Counted from the first letter of the stretch, positions 52,207 to 61,623 are shown. The stretch: 64,000 nucleotides of DNA from Anabaena sp. PCC 7108 (GCF_000332135.1 NZ_KB235896.1:2429403-2493402), one strand, 5' to 3'. The notes: generated from the sequence alone by a model not told the origin. Translations and numbers: made by a program.

Positions 52207-53658
52207 ATGTTTGATGCACTGTCTGACCGTTTAGAGTCCGCCTGGAAAAAACTGCGGGGACAAGATAAAATCTCTCAATCCAACATTCAAGACGCTTTGC
52301 GGGAAGTGCGCCGCGCCTTGTTGGAAGCAGATGTCAACCTCCAAGTAGTTAAAGATTTTATTACCGAAGTTGAAACCAAAGCTCAAGGAGCCGAGGTAAT
52401 TGCAGGCGTGCGTCCTGACCAACAGTTTATCAAAATTGTTTACGATGAACTGGTGCAGGTAATGGGGGAAGAAAATGTTCCCCTGGCAGAAGTTGAGGGT
52501 AAAACCACTGTTGTCCTCATGGCTGGTTTACAAGGTACTGGTAAAACCACCGCTACTGCTAAATTAGCTTTACATTTACGGAAATTAGAGCGTAGTTGCT
52601 TATTAGTTGCCACAGACATATATCGTCCCGCCGCTATTGACCAGCTAATCACACTCGGTAAGCAAATAGACGTACCAGTATTTGAATTAGGTAGCGACGC
52701 AGATCCTGTAGAAATTGCCCGCCAAGGTGTGGAACGCGCCAGGGCTGAAGGGATAAATACAGTCATTATTGATACCGCAGGTCGGTTACAAATTGACCAA
52801 GAAATGATGGCGGAATTAGCCCGGATCAAGTCAACAGTCCAACCAGATGAAACCCTCTTGGTTGTTGACTCAATGACTGGTCAAGAGGCAGCAAATCTCA
52901 CCCGCACCTTCCATGATCAAATTGGGATTACTGGGGCAATCCTGACCAAAATGGATGGTGATAGCCGGGGTGGTGCAGCCTTGTCAGTACGCCAAATTTC
53001 CGGTGCGCCAATTAAGTTTGTCGGTGTCGGTGAAAAAGTCGAGGCGCTGCAACCGTTTTATCCTGACCGGATGGCTTCCCGGATTCTCGGTATGGGAGAC
53101 GTTCTGACTTTAGTAGAAAAAGCCCAGGAAGAAATAGACTTGGCAGATGCCGAGCAAATGCAAGAGAAAATTTTGTCGGCCAAGTTCGACTTTACAGATT
53201 TTCTCAAACAGATGCGTCTGTTGAAAAATATGGGTTCTTTGGGTGGGATCATGAAGATGATTCCGGGCATGGGCAAGCTTTCCGATGACCAGTTAAAGCA
53301 AGGGGAAACCCAGCTAAAACGCTGTGAAGCCATGATTAATTCCATGACTGGCCAAGAACGGCGTGATCCAGATTTATTATCTAGTTCTCCGAGTCGGCGG
53401 CGGCGAATTGCTTCTGGTTCAGGCTATAGAGAAGCAGATGTCAGCAAATTGGTAGCTGATTTCCAAAAAATGCGATCGCTCATGCAACAAATGGGTCAAG
53501 GCAATTTCCCCGGTATGCCCGGAATGTTCGGCGGCGGTGGCAACCCCTTAGCCGCAGGTAATCGCCCCTCTCCAGGTTGGCGCGGTTATCCTGGTGGCGC
53601 ACTACCCGCCCAAAAGAAAAAGAAAGAGAAAAAGAAAAAAGGCTTTGGCACACTTTAA
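52207..53658 (+). CDS. ffh: signal recognition particle protein Ffh
   Basis: The GTPase that binds signal sequences and SRP RNA for membrane targeting. 483 aa: N-terminal helical bundle (MFDALSDRLESAWKKLRG), G domain with GLQGTGKTTATAKLA, DTAGRLQID, TKMDGDSRGGAAL, and a methionine-rich M domain (MGSLGGIMKMIPGMGK, then RSLMQQMGQGNFPGMPGMFG). The C-terminal tail is Gly/Lys-rich. First gene of the conserved ffh-rpsP-khpA-phoH neighbourhood. Confidence 0.97.
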   Translation: MFDALSDRLESAWKKLRGQDKISQSNIQDALREVRRALLEADVNLQVVKDFITEVETKAQGAEVIAGVRPDQQFIKIVYDELVQVMGEENVPLAEVEGKTTVVLMAGLQGTGKTTATAKLALHLRKLERSCLLVATDIYRPAAIDQLITLGKQIDVPVFELGSDADPVEIARQGVERARAEGINTVIIDTAGRLQIDQEMMAELARIKSTVQPDETLLVVDSMTGQEAANLTRTFHDQIGITGAILTKMDGDSRGGAALSVRQISGAPIKFVGVGEKVEALQPFYPDRMASRILGMGDVLTLVEKAQEEIDLADAEQMQEKILSAKFDFTDFLKQMRLLKNMGSLGGIMKMIPGMGKLSDDQLKQGETQLKRCEAMINSMTGQERRDPDLLSSSPSRRRRIASGSGYREADVSKLVADFQKMRSLMQQMGQGNFPGMPGMFGGGGNPLAAGNRPSPGWRGYPGGALPAQKKKKEKKKKGFGTL

Positions 53659-53660
53659 CG

Positions 53661-53897
53661 ATTGGGAAAAAACTCTTCCCCAATCACCGAAGAGGACGAG
53701 GAGACGCGGGGATACGGGGACGCGGACAGTTTCCCTGTCATCTGCCCGACGCGGGATATGAAGCTCCCTTGGGAACGAATGTTCATGGGTATGAAGCCCC
53801 CTCTGAATCTTCGATTCAGACGCTTAGAATTGGGTTCTGTTGCAATCCTCGTCCAATTCCTGTCTCCGCGTCCCCCCATCTCCGCGTCCCCGCGTCT
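53661..53897. repeat. inverted G-rich/C-rich heptamer arms between ffh and rpsP
   Basis: A small hairpin GATTGGG/CCCAATC (53660-53685) follows ffh. A G-rich arm GAGACGCGGGGATACGGGG (about 53695-53729) then faces a C-rich arm TCTCCGCGTCCCCC (53861-53897) across about 130 bp, so RNA from here can fold into a long stem. It replaces any normal spacer between the two genes; 53898-54049 is presumably the rpsP promoter and leader. Confidence 0.7.
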
Positions 53898-54049
53898 TTT
53901 CATGAATCGTCACCCAATAATGCCTAGCAAGTGCTAAAATTGTCATTTCAACATCGGAACTTTTGAATAGAGGCAGTCTAGCCTAGTCACTGCTTCATTA
54001 ACTAGCCACAAACTAAGCACCTAACCAAACAGGAGAACGATTTCTCAAC

Positions 54050-54310
54050 ATGATCAAACTGCGCTTGAAGCGATTCGGTAAAAAGCGGGAAGCAAGTTAC
54101 CGCATTATTGCTATTAATGACCTATCTCGTCGTGATGGTCGTCCCCTAGAAGAACTAGGATTTTACAACCCCAGAACCGATGAAGTCAGACTAGACGTTC
54201 CCGGCATCGTCAAACGACTACAGCAAGGCGCTCAACCCACCGATACTGTACGTCGCATCCTTGTAAAAGCTAATGTTTTTGAACAGGTCAGTGCAACAGC
54301 CGCATCATAA
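54050..54310 (+). CDS. rpsP: 30S ribosomal protein S16
   Basis: 86-aa S16 that stabilises the central and 5' domains of 16S rRNA. The start [20 protein letters not shown] is canonical, and [17 protein letters not shown] and [12 protein letters not shown] are in place. khpA starts 7 bp after its stop. Confidence 0.98.
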   Translation: MIKLRLKRFGKKREASYRIIAINDLSRRDGRPLEELGFYNPRTDEVRLDVPGIVKRLQQGAQPTDTVRRILVKANVFEQVSATAAS

Positions 54311-54317
54311 ACTTGAG

Positions 54318-54710
54318 ATGAAATCACTAACAGCCAGTCCTAACTATGTTGGGCTGGTTAAGTTTCTTGTCCAACCGTTTTTAGAATCTCCAGAGTCTTT
54401 AAGCGTCGATTGTGAAATATCTGAAAACCTTAACAGGACTTGGATTCGCATCGCCTTTGAAACCACAGACAAAGGAAAAGTCTTTGGTCGTGGAGGACGG
54501 AATATTCAGGCGATTCGTACGGTAATCGCCGCAGCCGCAGAATTAGCAGGGCAATCAGTATACCTGGATATCTACGGTAGCAGTTCCCAAAGTCGAGATG
54601 GTATGTCTTTTGATGAAGAACAGGAAGAAAGAATACCACCACCAAAATCGAGAGAAAGAAGTGGAAGCATTCCCATGCCTGTTGCTAAACCCCGCTCTCG
54701 CTTGGTCTAA
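54318..54710 (+). CDS. khpA: KH-domain RNA-binding protein KhpA
   Basis: 130 aa from the ATG at 54318; an in-frame ATG at 54273 lies inside rpsP and is rejected. One KH domain (about 5-80) has the GXXG loop as GRGGRNIQAIRTV. The tail (about 95-130) is Pro/Ser/Arg-rich. KhpA proteins bind RNA broadly and, with KhpB, affect cell division and translation in other bacteria. The position right after rpsP is conserved in many bacteria. Confidence 0.88.
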   Translation: MKSLTASPNYVGLVKFLVQPFLESPESLSVDCEISENLNRTWIRIAFETTDKGKVFGRGGRNIQAIRTVIAAAAELAGQSVYLDIYGSSSQSRDGMSFDEEQEERIPPPKSRERSGSIPMPVAKPRSRLV

Positions 54711-54939
54711 ACTGGGAAATTTAAGAAGACTTAACCAGTAATCAGTTGTGGGAAAGATTGAGACAGGTAGCAACAAGATAGTCAAAGCTTTTCGGAATCT
54801 TTCGTTACTATGACGGAGTTACCAGTAAGTATGGACATCTGTTGCTGTCCTATTCTCAGAATCAATTGAATTTTAGATTTTGGATTTTAAAGCAAAGATT
54901 TATATAAGCCCTTTGAAACTTACGGATCAGTGTTCAAGA

Positions 54940-55518
54940 TCATGCCAGTAAAGTATTGATATGTCGCCGCACAAGGTATTTTTGTTGCTCTGCCGAGAAT
55001 TGCTCAGGACAGATGACAATTCTAGTGCCAATGCCATCCACTAGGGCGATGAGTGCATTGGCTTCGAGGGTTACATCAAGATCGGCTCGAATCAGATTAG
55101 CTCTTTGCAAGTCAGCTAACTCTTGAGAAATAATTTGCTGTAAAACGTCATAGCGTTTTTGGTGTTCCTGAACTAGATGTTCGCGCCCGATTGAATAGCC
55201 CAAAAACGCCACCCAAACTTTCCAATCGGCTTTATCACTGATATTCAGAGGGAGAGCCGTAAAAATTATCTGTTCTAGCCTGTCAATTCCTTCCTGTCCC
55301 TTGATACATACTTTCATATTCTCTAGCACGTTTTCAAACACTCGTTCTAGGGCAAATAAGATGAGTTCTTCTTTATCTCGAAAGTAGTGGGTAACAACCC
55401 CAGTCGATGAGCCAAGTTCCTGCGCGATCGCTCGCATACTGGTACGATCTAATCCTTCACGGATAATCACCCGCCATGCCGCATTAGCAACTTCAATGCG
55501 GCGGTTATCATAACTCAT
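54940..55518 (-). CDS. TetR/AcrR family transcriptional regulator
   Basis: 192 aa from the ATG at 55518, which has an AGGGAG ribosome site; the frame extends to 55554 without one. An N-terminal TetR helix-turn-helix (RTSMRAIAQELGSSTG, VVTHYFRDKEEL, about 25-55) precedes a helical ligand domain (about 65-190). It is divergent from the GNAT gene with two ATAACA-N2-TGTTAT palindromes between them, so it very likely represses itself and its neighbour. This pair interrupts the khpA-phoH order. Confidence 0.9.
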   Translation of the reverse strand: MSYDNRRIEVANAAWRVIIREGLDRTSMRAIAQELGSSTGVVTHYFRDKEELILFALERVFENVLENMKVCIKGQEGIDRLEQIIFTALPLNISDKADWKVWVAFLGYSIGREHLVQEHQKRYDVLQQIISQELADLQRANLIRADLDVTLEANALIALVDGIGTRIVICPEQFSAEQQKYLVRRHINTLLA

Positions 55519-55568
55519 AACTCTCCCTAGTTTGCAGCCACATAAAACAATCATCTTGACATCTAATC

Positions 55569-55611
55569 ATAACAGTTGTTATATTTTTTCTTGAAACATA
55601 ACAACTGTTAT
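55569..55611. promoter_or_regulatory. twin TetR operators ATAACA-N2-TGTTAT
   Basis: ATAACAGTTGTTAT (55569-55582) and ATAACAACTGTTAT (55598-55611) are palindromes and reverse complements of each other, 29 bp centre to centre (about three helical turns). They lie between the divergent TetR and GNAT starts. Confidence 0.8.
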
Positions 55612-55644
55612 CATATTTATTTTTTTACACACCTAAAGTTTGCT

Positions 55645-56121
55645 ATGATCCGACCAATCATGCCCGATGACACAGATGCACTAATTGCCTTAGCTGACTC
55701 TATCGAATTCTTTTCGTCTGACGAACTAGAGGAGTTGCGTCAGATGTTGACCAATTCGTTGAGCAAAGATAGCGACATTCATCCATTCTGGATTACAGAC
55801 GACGATGACGGACTTGTGGGATTAGCCTACTGCGAACCGGAACGAATGACCAGCGGGACATGGAACCTGCAATTGATTGCCGTCCACCCGACTCACCAAA
55901 GGCAAGGACGTGGTGCGAAACTGCTACTCTTTGTAGAGCAGACTTTGGCAAACCGGGGTGCGCGGGTCTTACTGGTTGAGACGATGGGTACGCCAGATTT
56001 TGAGTATGTGCGAGCATTCTATCGCCAGAACGGTTACGAAGAAGAAGCACGTATACGCGAGTTCTATGCACAAGGGGCAGACAAGATAGTTTTCCGCAAG
56101 GCACTCTCTACTCAGGGGTAG
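55645..56121 (+). CDS. GNAT family N-acetyltransferase
   Basis: 158 aa from the ATG at 55645; the upstream in-frame TTG at 55576 would run through the operator. A GNAT fold with the acetyl-CoA loop VHPTHQRQGRGAKLL (about 80-95), the EPERMTSGTWNLQLIAV strand, ETMGTPDFEYVRAFY and the NGYEEEARIREFY C-terminal strand. The target is unknown. Its pairing with a TetR regulator is typical of inducible acetyltransferases that modify toxic small molecules (inference). Confidence 0.9.
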   Translation: MIRPIMPDDTDALIALADSIEFFSSDELEELRQMLTNSLSKDSDIHPFWITDDDDGLVGLAYCEPERMTSGTWNLQLIAVHPTHQRQGRGAKLLLFVEQTLANRGARVLLVETMGTPDFEYVRAFYRQNGYEEEARIREFYAQGADKIVFRKALSTQG

Positions 56122-56198
56122 TGAATTAGAAACACTCACTTTTTCTATACTCAATGCCACTTAGGGCTTAAGGGAACACCAGAAAATAAATTATCCAA

Positions 56199-56264
56199 TC
56201 TTGTGGGATGGGCATCCTACCCGTCCTTTATTGATTAGCGGGCTTTTCGTCCCGCACCACAAGA
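56199..56264. repeat. nested palindromic repeat TCTTGTGG...CCACAAGA
   Basis: The outer arms TCTTGTGG and CCACAAGA enclose GGATGGGCATCC and GCGGGC/GTCCCGC. The rest of 56122-56471 is a 350-bp spacer with nothing else. Confidence 0.8.
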
Positions 56265-56471
56265 AATTTTTGTACATTTTTTTATTTGGAAGTCCCTAAC
56301 AGAACCGTATTGTCCTGACTCCTGAACTCTTGCAATTTTTTCATCATACTTTAAGTTAAAATAGTATAAATTTTTAGAAATTTTAGAAAAACTTAAAAAA
56401 TAATTTGTTGGTTTCTTCAGGACAACATCATCTTGATCAAGAACTGCTCCTCAACTAATTGTAAAAAAACT

Positions 56472-57425
56472 ATGGCAGGTGCTTTAACAATTCAGCTGCC
56501 TAATATTCCTAGTGCGATCGCACTAGCAGGATATGGGGAAGCAAATCTCAAATTCCTATCTCAACAAACAGGAGCCAGCTTAGTTTTACGTGGACAGGAA
56601 CTACTGATTGCTGGGACAGACAAGCAAGTTGAACTAGCGGCGCAATTAGTGCGATCGCTCGAAAGTCTCTGGAGTAAAGGTAATAATATCTCAACTGCTG
56701 ACATTTTAACAGCCCGTCAAGCCATAGAGAGCGATCGCCAAGGTGAACTACAAGACCTACAGCGAGACATCCTTTCCAAAACTCGCCGGGGTCAAGAAAT
56801 TCGCGCCAAAACCTTTCGTCAGCGACAATACATCGAATCCATCCGCAAGCGTGACCTCACCTTTGGTATTGGACCTGCTGGAACTGGTAAAACCTATCTC
56901 GCCGTTGTTGTCGCCGTCCAAGAACTCCTCTCCAATCAGTTTGAACGGATCATTTTAACCCGTCCAGCCGTCGAAGCCGGTGAAAAACTCGGTTTTCTAC
57001 CCGGAGATTTACAGCAAAAAGTCGATCCCTATCTCCGCCCTCTTTATGATGCCATTCATGAATTTATCGACCCCGAAAAAATCCCCAATTTGATAGAACG
57101 TGGTGTAATTGAAGTTGCACCCCTCGCCTATATGCGAGGGCGGACTTTGAGTAACGCCTTTGTAATTGTCGATGAAGCCCAAAATACCACACCCGCGCAG
57201 ATGAAAATGGTTTTGACTCGCTTGGGTTTTGGTTCTCGCATGGTGATTACAGGTGACATCACCCAAACCGATTTACCCATTAACCAACAATCAGGTTTAT
57301 CTGTAGCTTTACAAATTCTTAAACACGTTGAAGGCATTGCCTTTTGCGAATTTACCCAAAAAGATGTCGTGCGTCATCCTTTAGTGCAGCGTATTGTTGC
57401 TGCCTATGAACAGTACGAAAAATAG
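56472..57425 (+). CDS. phoH: PhoH family ATPase
   Basis: 317 aa from the ATG at 56472 (MAGALTIQLPNIPSAIALAG); an in-frame TTG at 56433 gives a longer, less likely N-terminus. A KH-like lead (about 1-90) precedes a P-loop ATPase with GPAGTGKTYLA, LTRPAVEAGEKLGFLPGDL, FVIVDEAQNTTPAQMKM and TGDITQTDLP. PhoH proteins are linked to RNA handling and phosphate stress. In many cyanobacteria it follows khpA directly; here a TetR/GNAT pair intervenes. Confidence 0.94.
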   Translation: MAGALTIQLPNIPSAIALAGYGEANLKFLSQQTGASLVLRGQELLIAGTDKQVELAAQLVRSLESLWSKGNNISTADILTARQAIESDRQGELQDLQRDILSKTRRGQEIRAKTFRQRQYIESIRKRDLTFGIGPAGTGKTYLAVVVAVQELLSNQFERIILTRPAVEAGEKLGFLPGDLQQKVDPYLRPLYDAIHEFIDPEKIPNLIERGVIEVAPLAYMRGRTLSNAFVIVDEAQNTTPAQMKMVLTRLGFGSRMVITGDITQTDLPINQQSGLSVALQILKHVEGIAFCEFTQKDVVRHPLVQRIVAAYEQYEK

Positions 57426-57448
57426 TTAATTAATCAGACAATTTGGGA

Positions 57449-57478
57449 TTTTAGATTTTAGATTTTAGATTTTAGATT
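57449..57478. repeat. STRR, TTTTAGA heptamers
   Basis: Four TTTTAGA copies after phoH; the complement of the AAAATCT array before scpA. Confidence 0.85.
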
Positions 57479-57559
57479 GATTCCATAAATCCGTGGGCTT
57501 CTAACATCAATAAATCATTAGTTATTAGTCATTAATCATTTAGTAAAAAAACCTAGCTT

Positions 57560-57967
57560 ATGAGTACTACTTTGAGAGAATTTATAGAAGCTTGTCAAAA
57601 CTTAGGTAATGTCAGGCTTATTGTCACCAGCAGCGCCACTGTTTTGGAAGCAAGATGTAAGATTGAAAAACTATTTTATGCCGAATTGCTCAAAGGCAAA
57701 TATGCAAATATGCACACCGATGACTTTGAATTTCACCTGAATATGGACAAAATTACTCAAGTGAAATTTGAAACAGGTGAAGCCAAAAGAGGCAACTTTA
57801 CAACTTATGCAATTCGGCTTTTAGATGAAAAACAAGAACCTGCATTAAGCATATTTCTACAATGGGGTAAACCCGGAGAATATGAACCAGGTCAAGTAGA
57901 AAATTGGCAAGCATTAAAAGAAAAATATGGAGAAGTTTGGCAACCTTTACCAATTGAAACTTTGTAA
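57560..57967 (+). CDS. conserved cyanobacterial protein, possibly ChuX/HutX-like
   Basis: 135 aa, soluble, no signal peptide. The pattern FEFHLNMDKITQVKFETGEA, then GNFTTYAIRLLDE and LSIFLQWGKPGEYE, resembles the beta-sheet of single-domain heme-binding ChuX/HutX proteins; this is a loose match only. No second copy and no heme genes nearby. Monocistronic between two repeats. Function uncertain. Confidence 0.6.
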   Translation: MSTTLREFIEACQNLGNVRLIVTSSATVLEARCKIEKLFYAELLKGKYANMHTDDFEFHLNMDKITQVKFETGEAKRGNFTTYAIRLLDEKQEPALSIFLQWGKPGEYEPGQVENWQALKEKYGEVWQPLPIETL

Positions 57968-57969
57968 TC

Positions 57970-58021
57970 CCTCGTTCCCAGTCTCTGACTGGGAATGCAA
58001 TTAGGAGGCTCTGCCTCCCTA
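57970..58021. repeat. dispersed palindrome CTCGTTCCCAGTC family, copy 3
   Basis: TTCCCAGTCTCTGACTGGGAA followed by GGAGGCTCTGCCTCC. The first half equals copy 2; the second half is a different small palindrome. Confidence 0.85.
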
Positions 58022-58073
58022 AAAATATCAATTAACACCAATTATTAACCCTAAATCTTCCTATAATATTAGT

Positions 58074-58868
58074 ATGTTTATTAAAATAAGTTTCAGCTTT
58101 TTTTTAATGCTTTTACTCGTAGTAGGAAACAGTGAAGCTCAAGCCGGAGAATTAGCAGAACGATTAGCACATTTCCCTCAATGGGAAAAATTAACTTCAG
58201 TTAAACCAGCCGAAGGGGATTTAGTATATCCTGATTGGATGGCTGGAAATTGGCAAGTTACCAGTACTTTAGTAGATTTAGCCGCACCTTTAGCACCAGA
58301 TATCATCACACCTGGGTTTGAAGGAAATCGTCGTCAACTAAATCAACCTGTTACTTTTTTAGTAAGATTTATAAAAGTTAAACCGCAAGTTTCCGGTTCA
58401 AAACTTATACCCAAAATAGATAATCAAAATCAAATATTAGTAGCTGATAGAGTATTTAATAGCTTAAATTTATCAAGAGCTTATTTAGGAAATGAAGCTG
58501 TTTTATCAGTCAAAGTAGATCCAGAATCTCCTAATCGTCAAATTACATTTTTACGTGGCGAACGTCAATTAGTTTCTATTGTTACTGCACGTACTACAGA
58601 AACATCACCTAATAAGTTCATCACGACAGAAGTATTTCAACAATTATTTAAAGGTGGTTCTCGTCCCTATTTCAATTCTGTAGAATCGACAACAGCCTAC
58701 CACAAACTTTCAAAATCTCATCCATCTATTGAAGCAGATCAAGTTACTGCTGTCTACCTTTCTCCCCAAGATCCTGATTACTTTACTGCAGGTTCTCGAC
58801 CTGTTGCTCTTTATCGTTATCGTCTGGAATTTTTCTCCTCAACACCGCAGAATACGTCTCAAGAATGA
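58074..58868 (+). CDS. exported cyanobacterial/plastid-type protein, DUF6816-like
   Basis: 264 aa. Signal peptide MFIKISFSFFLMLLLVVGN with cleavage near AQAGE. The mature part begins LAERLAHFPQWEKL and contains DLVYPDWMAGNWQVTSTLVD, SKLIPKIDNQ, YLGNEAVLSVKVDPESPNRQ and a strand-rich C-terminus (VALYRYRLEFF). I recall this layout from cyanobacterial and plastid proteins grouped as DUF6816 (unverified). Likely lumenal or periplasmic; function unknown. Confidence 0.65.
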   Translation: MFIKISFSFFLMLLLVVGNSEAQAGELAERLAHFPQWEKLTSVKPAEGDLVYPDWMAGNWQVTSTLVDLAAPLAPDIITPGFEGNRRQLNQPVTFLVRFIKVKPQVSGSKLIPKIDNQNQILVADRVFNSLNLSRAYLGNEAVLSVKVDPESPNRQITFLRGERQLVSIVTARTTETSPNKFITTEVFQQLFKGGSRPYFNSVESTTAYHKLSKSHPSIEADQVTAVYLSPQDPDYFTAGSRPVALYRYRLEFFSSTPQNTSQE

Positions 58869-58956
58869 TTTAATCATTTACAGCTTGACTCTTTTGTAGC
58901 ATAACTGTAGTATAAAGTTTACCAGCCAATGGTTATGCTTTATAATATTATTCATC

Positions 58957-60777
58957 ATGGCGAATTTTCGCGATATTCTCAATTATTTTCGTCCTTACTG
59001 GAAGCTGAGTATTTTCAGCATTACCGCAGCCAGTCTTTACGAAATTCTTGATTTAGTTCTCCCTTATGCGATTGGACAAATATTAAATATTTTGTCTAAT
59101 CAACCCTTAGACCAACCAATACAAAAAGCGATTTTTACTCTGGGAAATATCACAAATTATCCAGTTGATAAAAATCTATCACTAGCTTTTTTACTGGGGT
59201 TAATCTTTTGTGTTACCGTAGTTAGAGCGCCAACACAGCCTTGGTTAACTAGTTGGTTTCACTGGGATATCGCTTTAAGAGCGCGTCGAGATAAAAGCCA
59301 AAAAGCTATCGAAAAAATTCTCACTCTCCCGCTGGAATTTTACGATGAAAATAATCCTGGACGCATTGCAGGAAGAGTATCGAGAGGAATTTTAAACCAT
59401 ACTTGGGGTTATCCAGAAATTGCTGGACAATTTATTCCTAAACTCATGCGTGTGGTGGGAATATTTGTATTTATTTCCTTGATTGAATGGCGAATTGCAG
59501 CCTTATTATTAATTTCCTTTGTAGTTATTCTCAGCTTTACATTCCAGCAATTACAGCGGCTAATTAGGTGTGAAATTCTGATAGATAAACATATCGAAAA
59601 TACAGAAAGTCACACTTCAGAAATTATCACAAATATCAAAACAGTCAAAGCATTTGCAACAGAATCTCAGGAACTTGAGCGACAAAAACAACGTTTGCAT
59701 CGAGAATTAAAAGTAGTGGATTACCGACTTCACAAAGGTTATGTAAAACTAGCAACTTTGCAAAAAACTGTAATTCAGTTTTGTGTGTTTATGATTTTGG
59801 GTTTAACTCTAGCTGCCACACTAAATGGTAAAATTTCTCTTGGTCATTTTGTAATGACTTTAACTCTTTCTAGCATGGCATATTCTGAGTTAGAACCTAT
59901 CAGCAACCTGGCAGAATCTTTTGCTCGTCGTTATTCTTCTATGATGCGGTTCCATGAATTGCTACAAACACCATCAGGAGTAGATTCATATGGACTTATC
60001 TCAGAAAAAATTCAGACGGAAATCCCTGATGAATTTACTGGAAAAATAGAATTTTCTCACGTTAGTTTTGGATATGATGGCAATCGTCAAGTCTTGCAAG
60101 ATATTAACTTGTTAATTGAGCCATATCAAACAGTAGCCTTAGTAGGAATATCTGGATCTGGTAAATCTACTTTAGTTAAGTTGCTTTTGCGCTATTTTGA
60201 ACCGCAAACAGGGCAAATTTTGATTGATGGTGAAGACATTCGCACCTTAGATGTAGGTAATTATAGACGCAGATTAGCAATTGTTCACCAAGAAGTAGAT
60301 ATTTTCAACGGTACTATCCTAGATAACCTCAAATATGGTCGGCCAAATGCGACTTTTGATCAGGTACAGGAAGCTTGTAGAATGGCCAAAGTTGACGAAG
60401 TAGTTCAGCACCTACCCCAAGGTTATTACACAGTTGTGGGTGAAAGAGGTGTGAGGTTATCAGGTGGACAAAGACAGCGCTTAGGAATTGCTAGGGCGTT
60501 GTTGGTAGAACCGGACATATTGATTTTTGACGAAGCTACCTCTAGCTTAGATTATGAGTCTGAGCGTTCCATTCAATTAGCCATGCGTTCAATTCAAGGA
60601 ACTCGTACCACAATTATCATCGCCCACCGTCTCACCACAGTCAGAGAAGCCGATAAAATCGTAGTCCTCGACAAAGGGAAAATTGCCGAAGTTGGTAGCC
60701 ACGCTGAGTTATTGCACCAAGAAGGCATTTACCACCGTTTACACTCCCTGCAAGAAACAGGAGATATCATCGTTTAA
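58957..60777 (+). CDS. ABC transporter, fused permease and ATPase (MsbA/MDR type)
   Basis: 606 aa half-transporter, expected to act as a homodimer exporter. Transmembrane domain about 15-330 with six helices; ATPase domain about 350-600 with Walker A GISGSGKST, Q-loop VHQEVDIFNG, signature VRLSGGQRQRLGIARALL, Walker B ILIFDEATSSLD and switch histidine IIAHRLTTV. The substrate, whether lipid, peptide or polysaccharide precursor, cannot be deduced. Monocistronic. Confidence 0.93.
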   Translation: MANFRDILNYFRPYWKLSIFSITAASLYEILDLVLPYAIGQILNILSNQPLDQPIQKAIFTLGNITNYPVDKNLSLAFLLGLIFCVTVVRAPTQPWLTSWFHWDIALRARRDKSQKAIEKILTLPLEFYDENNPGRIAGRVSRGILNHTWGYPEIAGQFIPKLMRVVGIFVFISLIEWRIAALLLISFVVILSFTFQQLQRLIRCEILIDKHIENTESHTSEIITNIKTVKAFATESQELERQKQRLHRELKVVDYRLHKGYVKLATLQKTVIQFCVFMILGLTLAATLNGKISLGHFVMTLTLSSMAYSELEPISNLAESFARRYSSMMRFHELLQTPSGVDSYGLISEKIQTEIPDEFTGKIEFSHVSFGYDGNRQVLQDINLLIEPYQTVALVGISGSGKSTLVKLLLRYFEPQTGQILIDGEDIRTLDVGNYRRRLAIVHQEVDIFNGTILDNLKYGRPNATFDQVQEACRMAKVDEVVQHLPQGYYTVVGERGVRLSGGQRQRLGIARALLVEPDILIFDEATSSLDYESERSIQLAMRSIQGTRTTIIIAHRLTTVREADKIVVLDKGKIAEVGSHAELLHQEGIYHRLHSLQETGDIIV

Positions 60778-60889
60778 CCACTCGAAACTCTTTTGGTATA
60801 GACCTTTTAGGTTTTACAGAAAAAAAATTGTTTTTAACCCTTGCCAAATCTAAAAGCTAGTGATATTATTGTAAAACGTGGGACATAAC

Positions 60890-60972
60890 GGGTCGATGTC
60901 CGAGTGGTTAATGGAGACGGACTGTAAATCCGTTGGTTTACGCCTACGCTGGTTCAAATCCAGCTCGGCCCA
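60890..60972 (+). tRNA. tRNA-Tyr(GTA)
   Basis: An 83-nt class II tRNA with a long variable arm: acceptor GGGTCGA/TCGGCCC, anticodon loop CTGTAAA (anticodon GTA), T arm GCTGG-TTCAAAT-CCAGC, discriminator A. No encoded CCA. Confidence 0.96.
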
Positions 60973-61062
60973 CTGCTCCTACAGAAGTGAGTTACAATAG
61001 CTGAGTATTGAGCAAATTTTTCAGCTTTGTAACTCATAACTCTAAGTAATAGGTAAATTTTC

Positions 61063-61134
61063 GCCCGTGTGGCTCAGTGGTAGAGCACACCCTTGGTAAG
61101 GGTGAGGTCACGAGTTCAATCCTCGTCACGGGCT
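61063..61134 (+). tRNA. tRNA-Thr(GGT)
   Basis: A 72-nt cloverleaf: acceptor GCCCGTG/CACGGGC, D arm GCTC/GAGC, anticodon loop TTGGTAA (anticodon GGT), T arm with GTTCAAT. It is followed by a short T-run. It probably shares a transcript with tRNA-Tyr 90 bp upstream. Confidence 0.96.
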
Positions 61135-61622
61135 TTTTAGCATAAGCAGCCATGTTGCCCCACGTCTCACTCTTAGGAGCGTGGGATGAATTGTGAGTGA
61201 GTGACGAATTGAGCAACGAGCGAAATTGAGCATAGCGAAATCAGCAATGTTGGTCGGTGTTAGCGAAGCGGCACGAAGTGCGGAATGAACACTTTCTTGG
61301 TTTTTTCCAAATATTTGATATAATTTTAACCAGTAGGTGTAATCCAATTAAATGCTGAAAAGCAGCCTATTAAAATAAAAGCTAATTGTTTGGCTCAACC
61401 AAAGAACTGTGGGGCGCACGGTCTTAAAGCTCAGTCAACGTCTTCATAGAAGAGTCGCGCTCGTTGCCCACACTCACCTGTTCGCGTAGCGTGCCGTAAG
61501 GCATAAGGGAGTGTGTGGAGTACGTCACCACTATCGCATTACAGGTAATAACTTACATAACAGGATTAGTAATCAAACAAGATTTACATATAAAATCTTT
61601 GTTATCAGAAAAAATCAAAATC
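61135..61622. other. structured non-coding region, possible mobile-element end
   Basis: About 490 bp without an intact gene. It has a GCCCCACG/CGTGGG hairpin (about 61155-61183) and a CACACTC/GAGTGTG hairpin (about 61474-61516) around a CGCGTAGCGTGCCGTAAGGC repeat. GTGGGGCGCACGG-type sequence lies near 61410. The layout recalls the ends of IS200/IS605 elements, where imperfect hairpins and a guide-RNA segment sit beside tnpB, but no tnpB frame survives here. Tentative. Confidence 0.35.
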
Positions 61623-61623
61623 T

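Noticed and set aside
53577-53937. Overlapping open frames after ffh
   Set aside because: They read through G-rich/C-rich heptamer arms; no product likely.
55576-55644. N-terminal extension of the GNAT gene from a TTG
   Set aside because: It would place coding sequence across the TetR operators; the ATG at 55645 fits GNAT N-termini.
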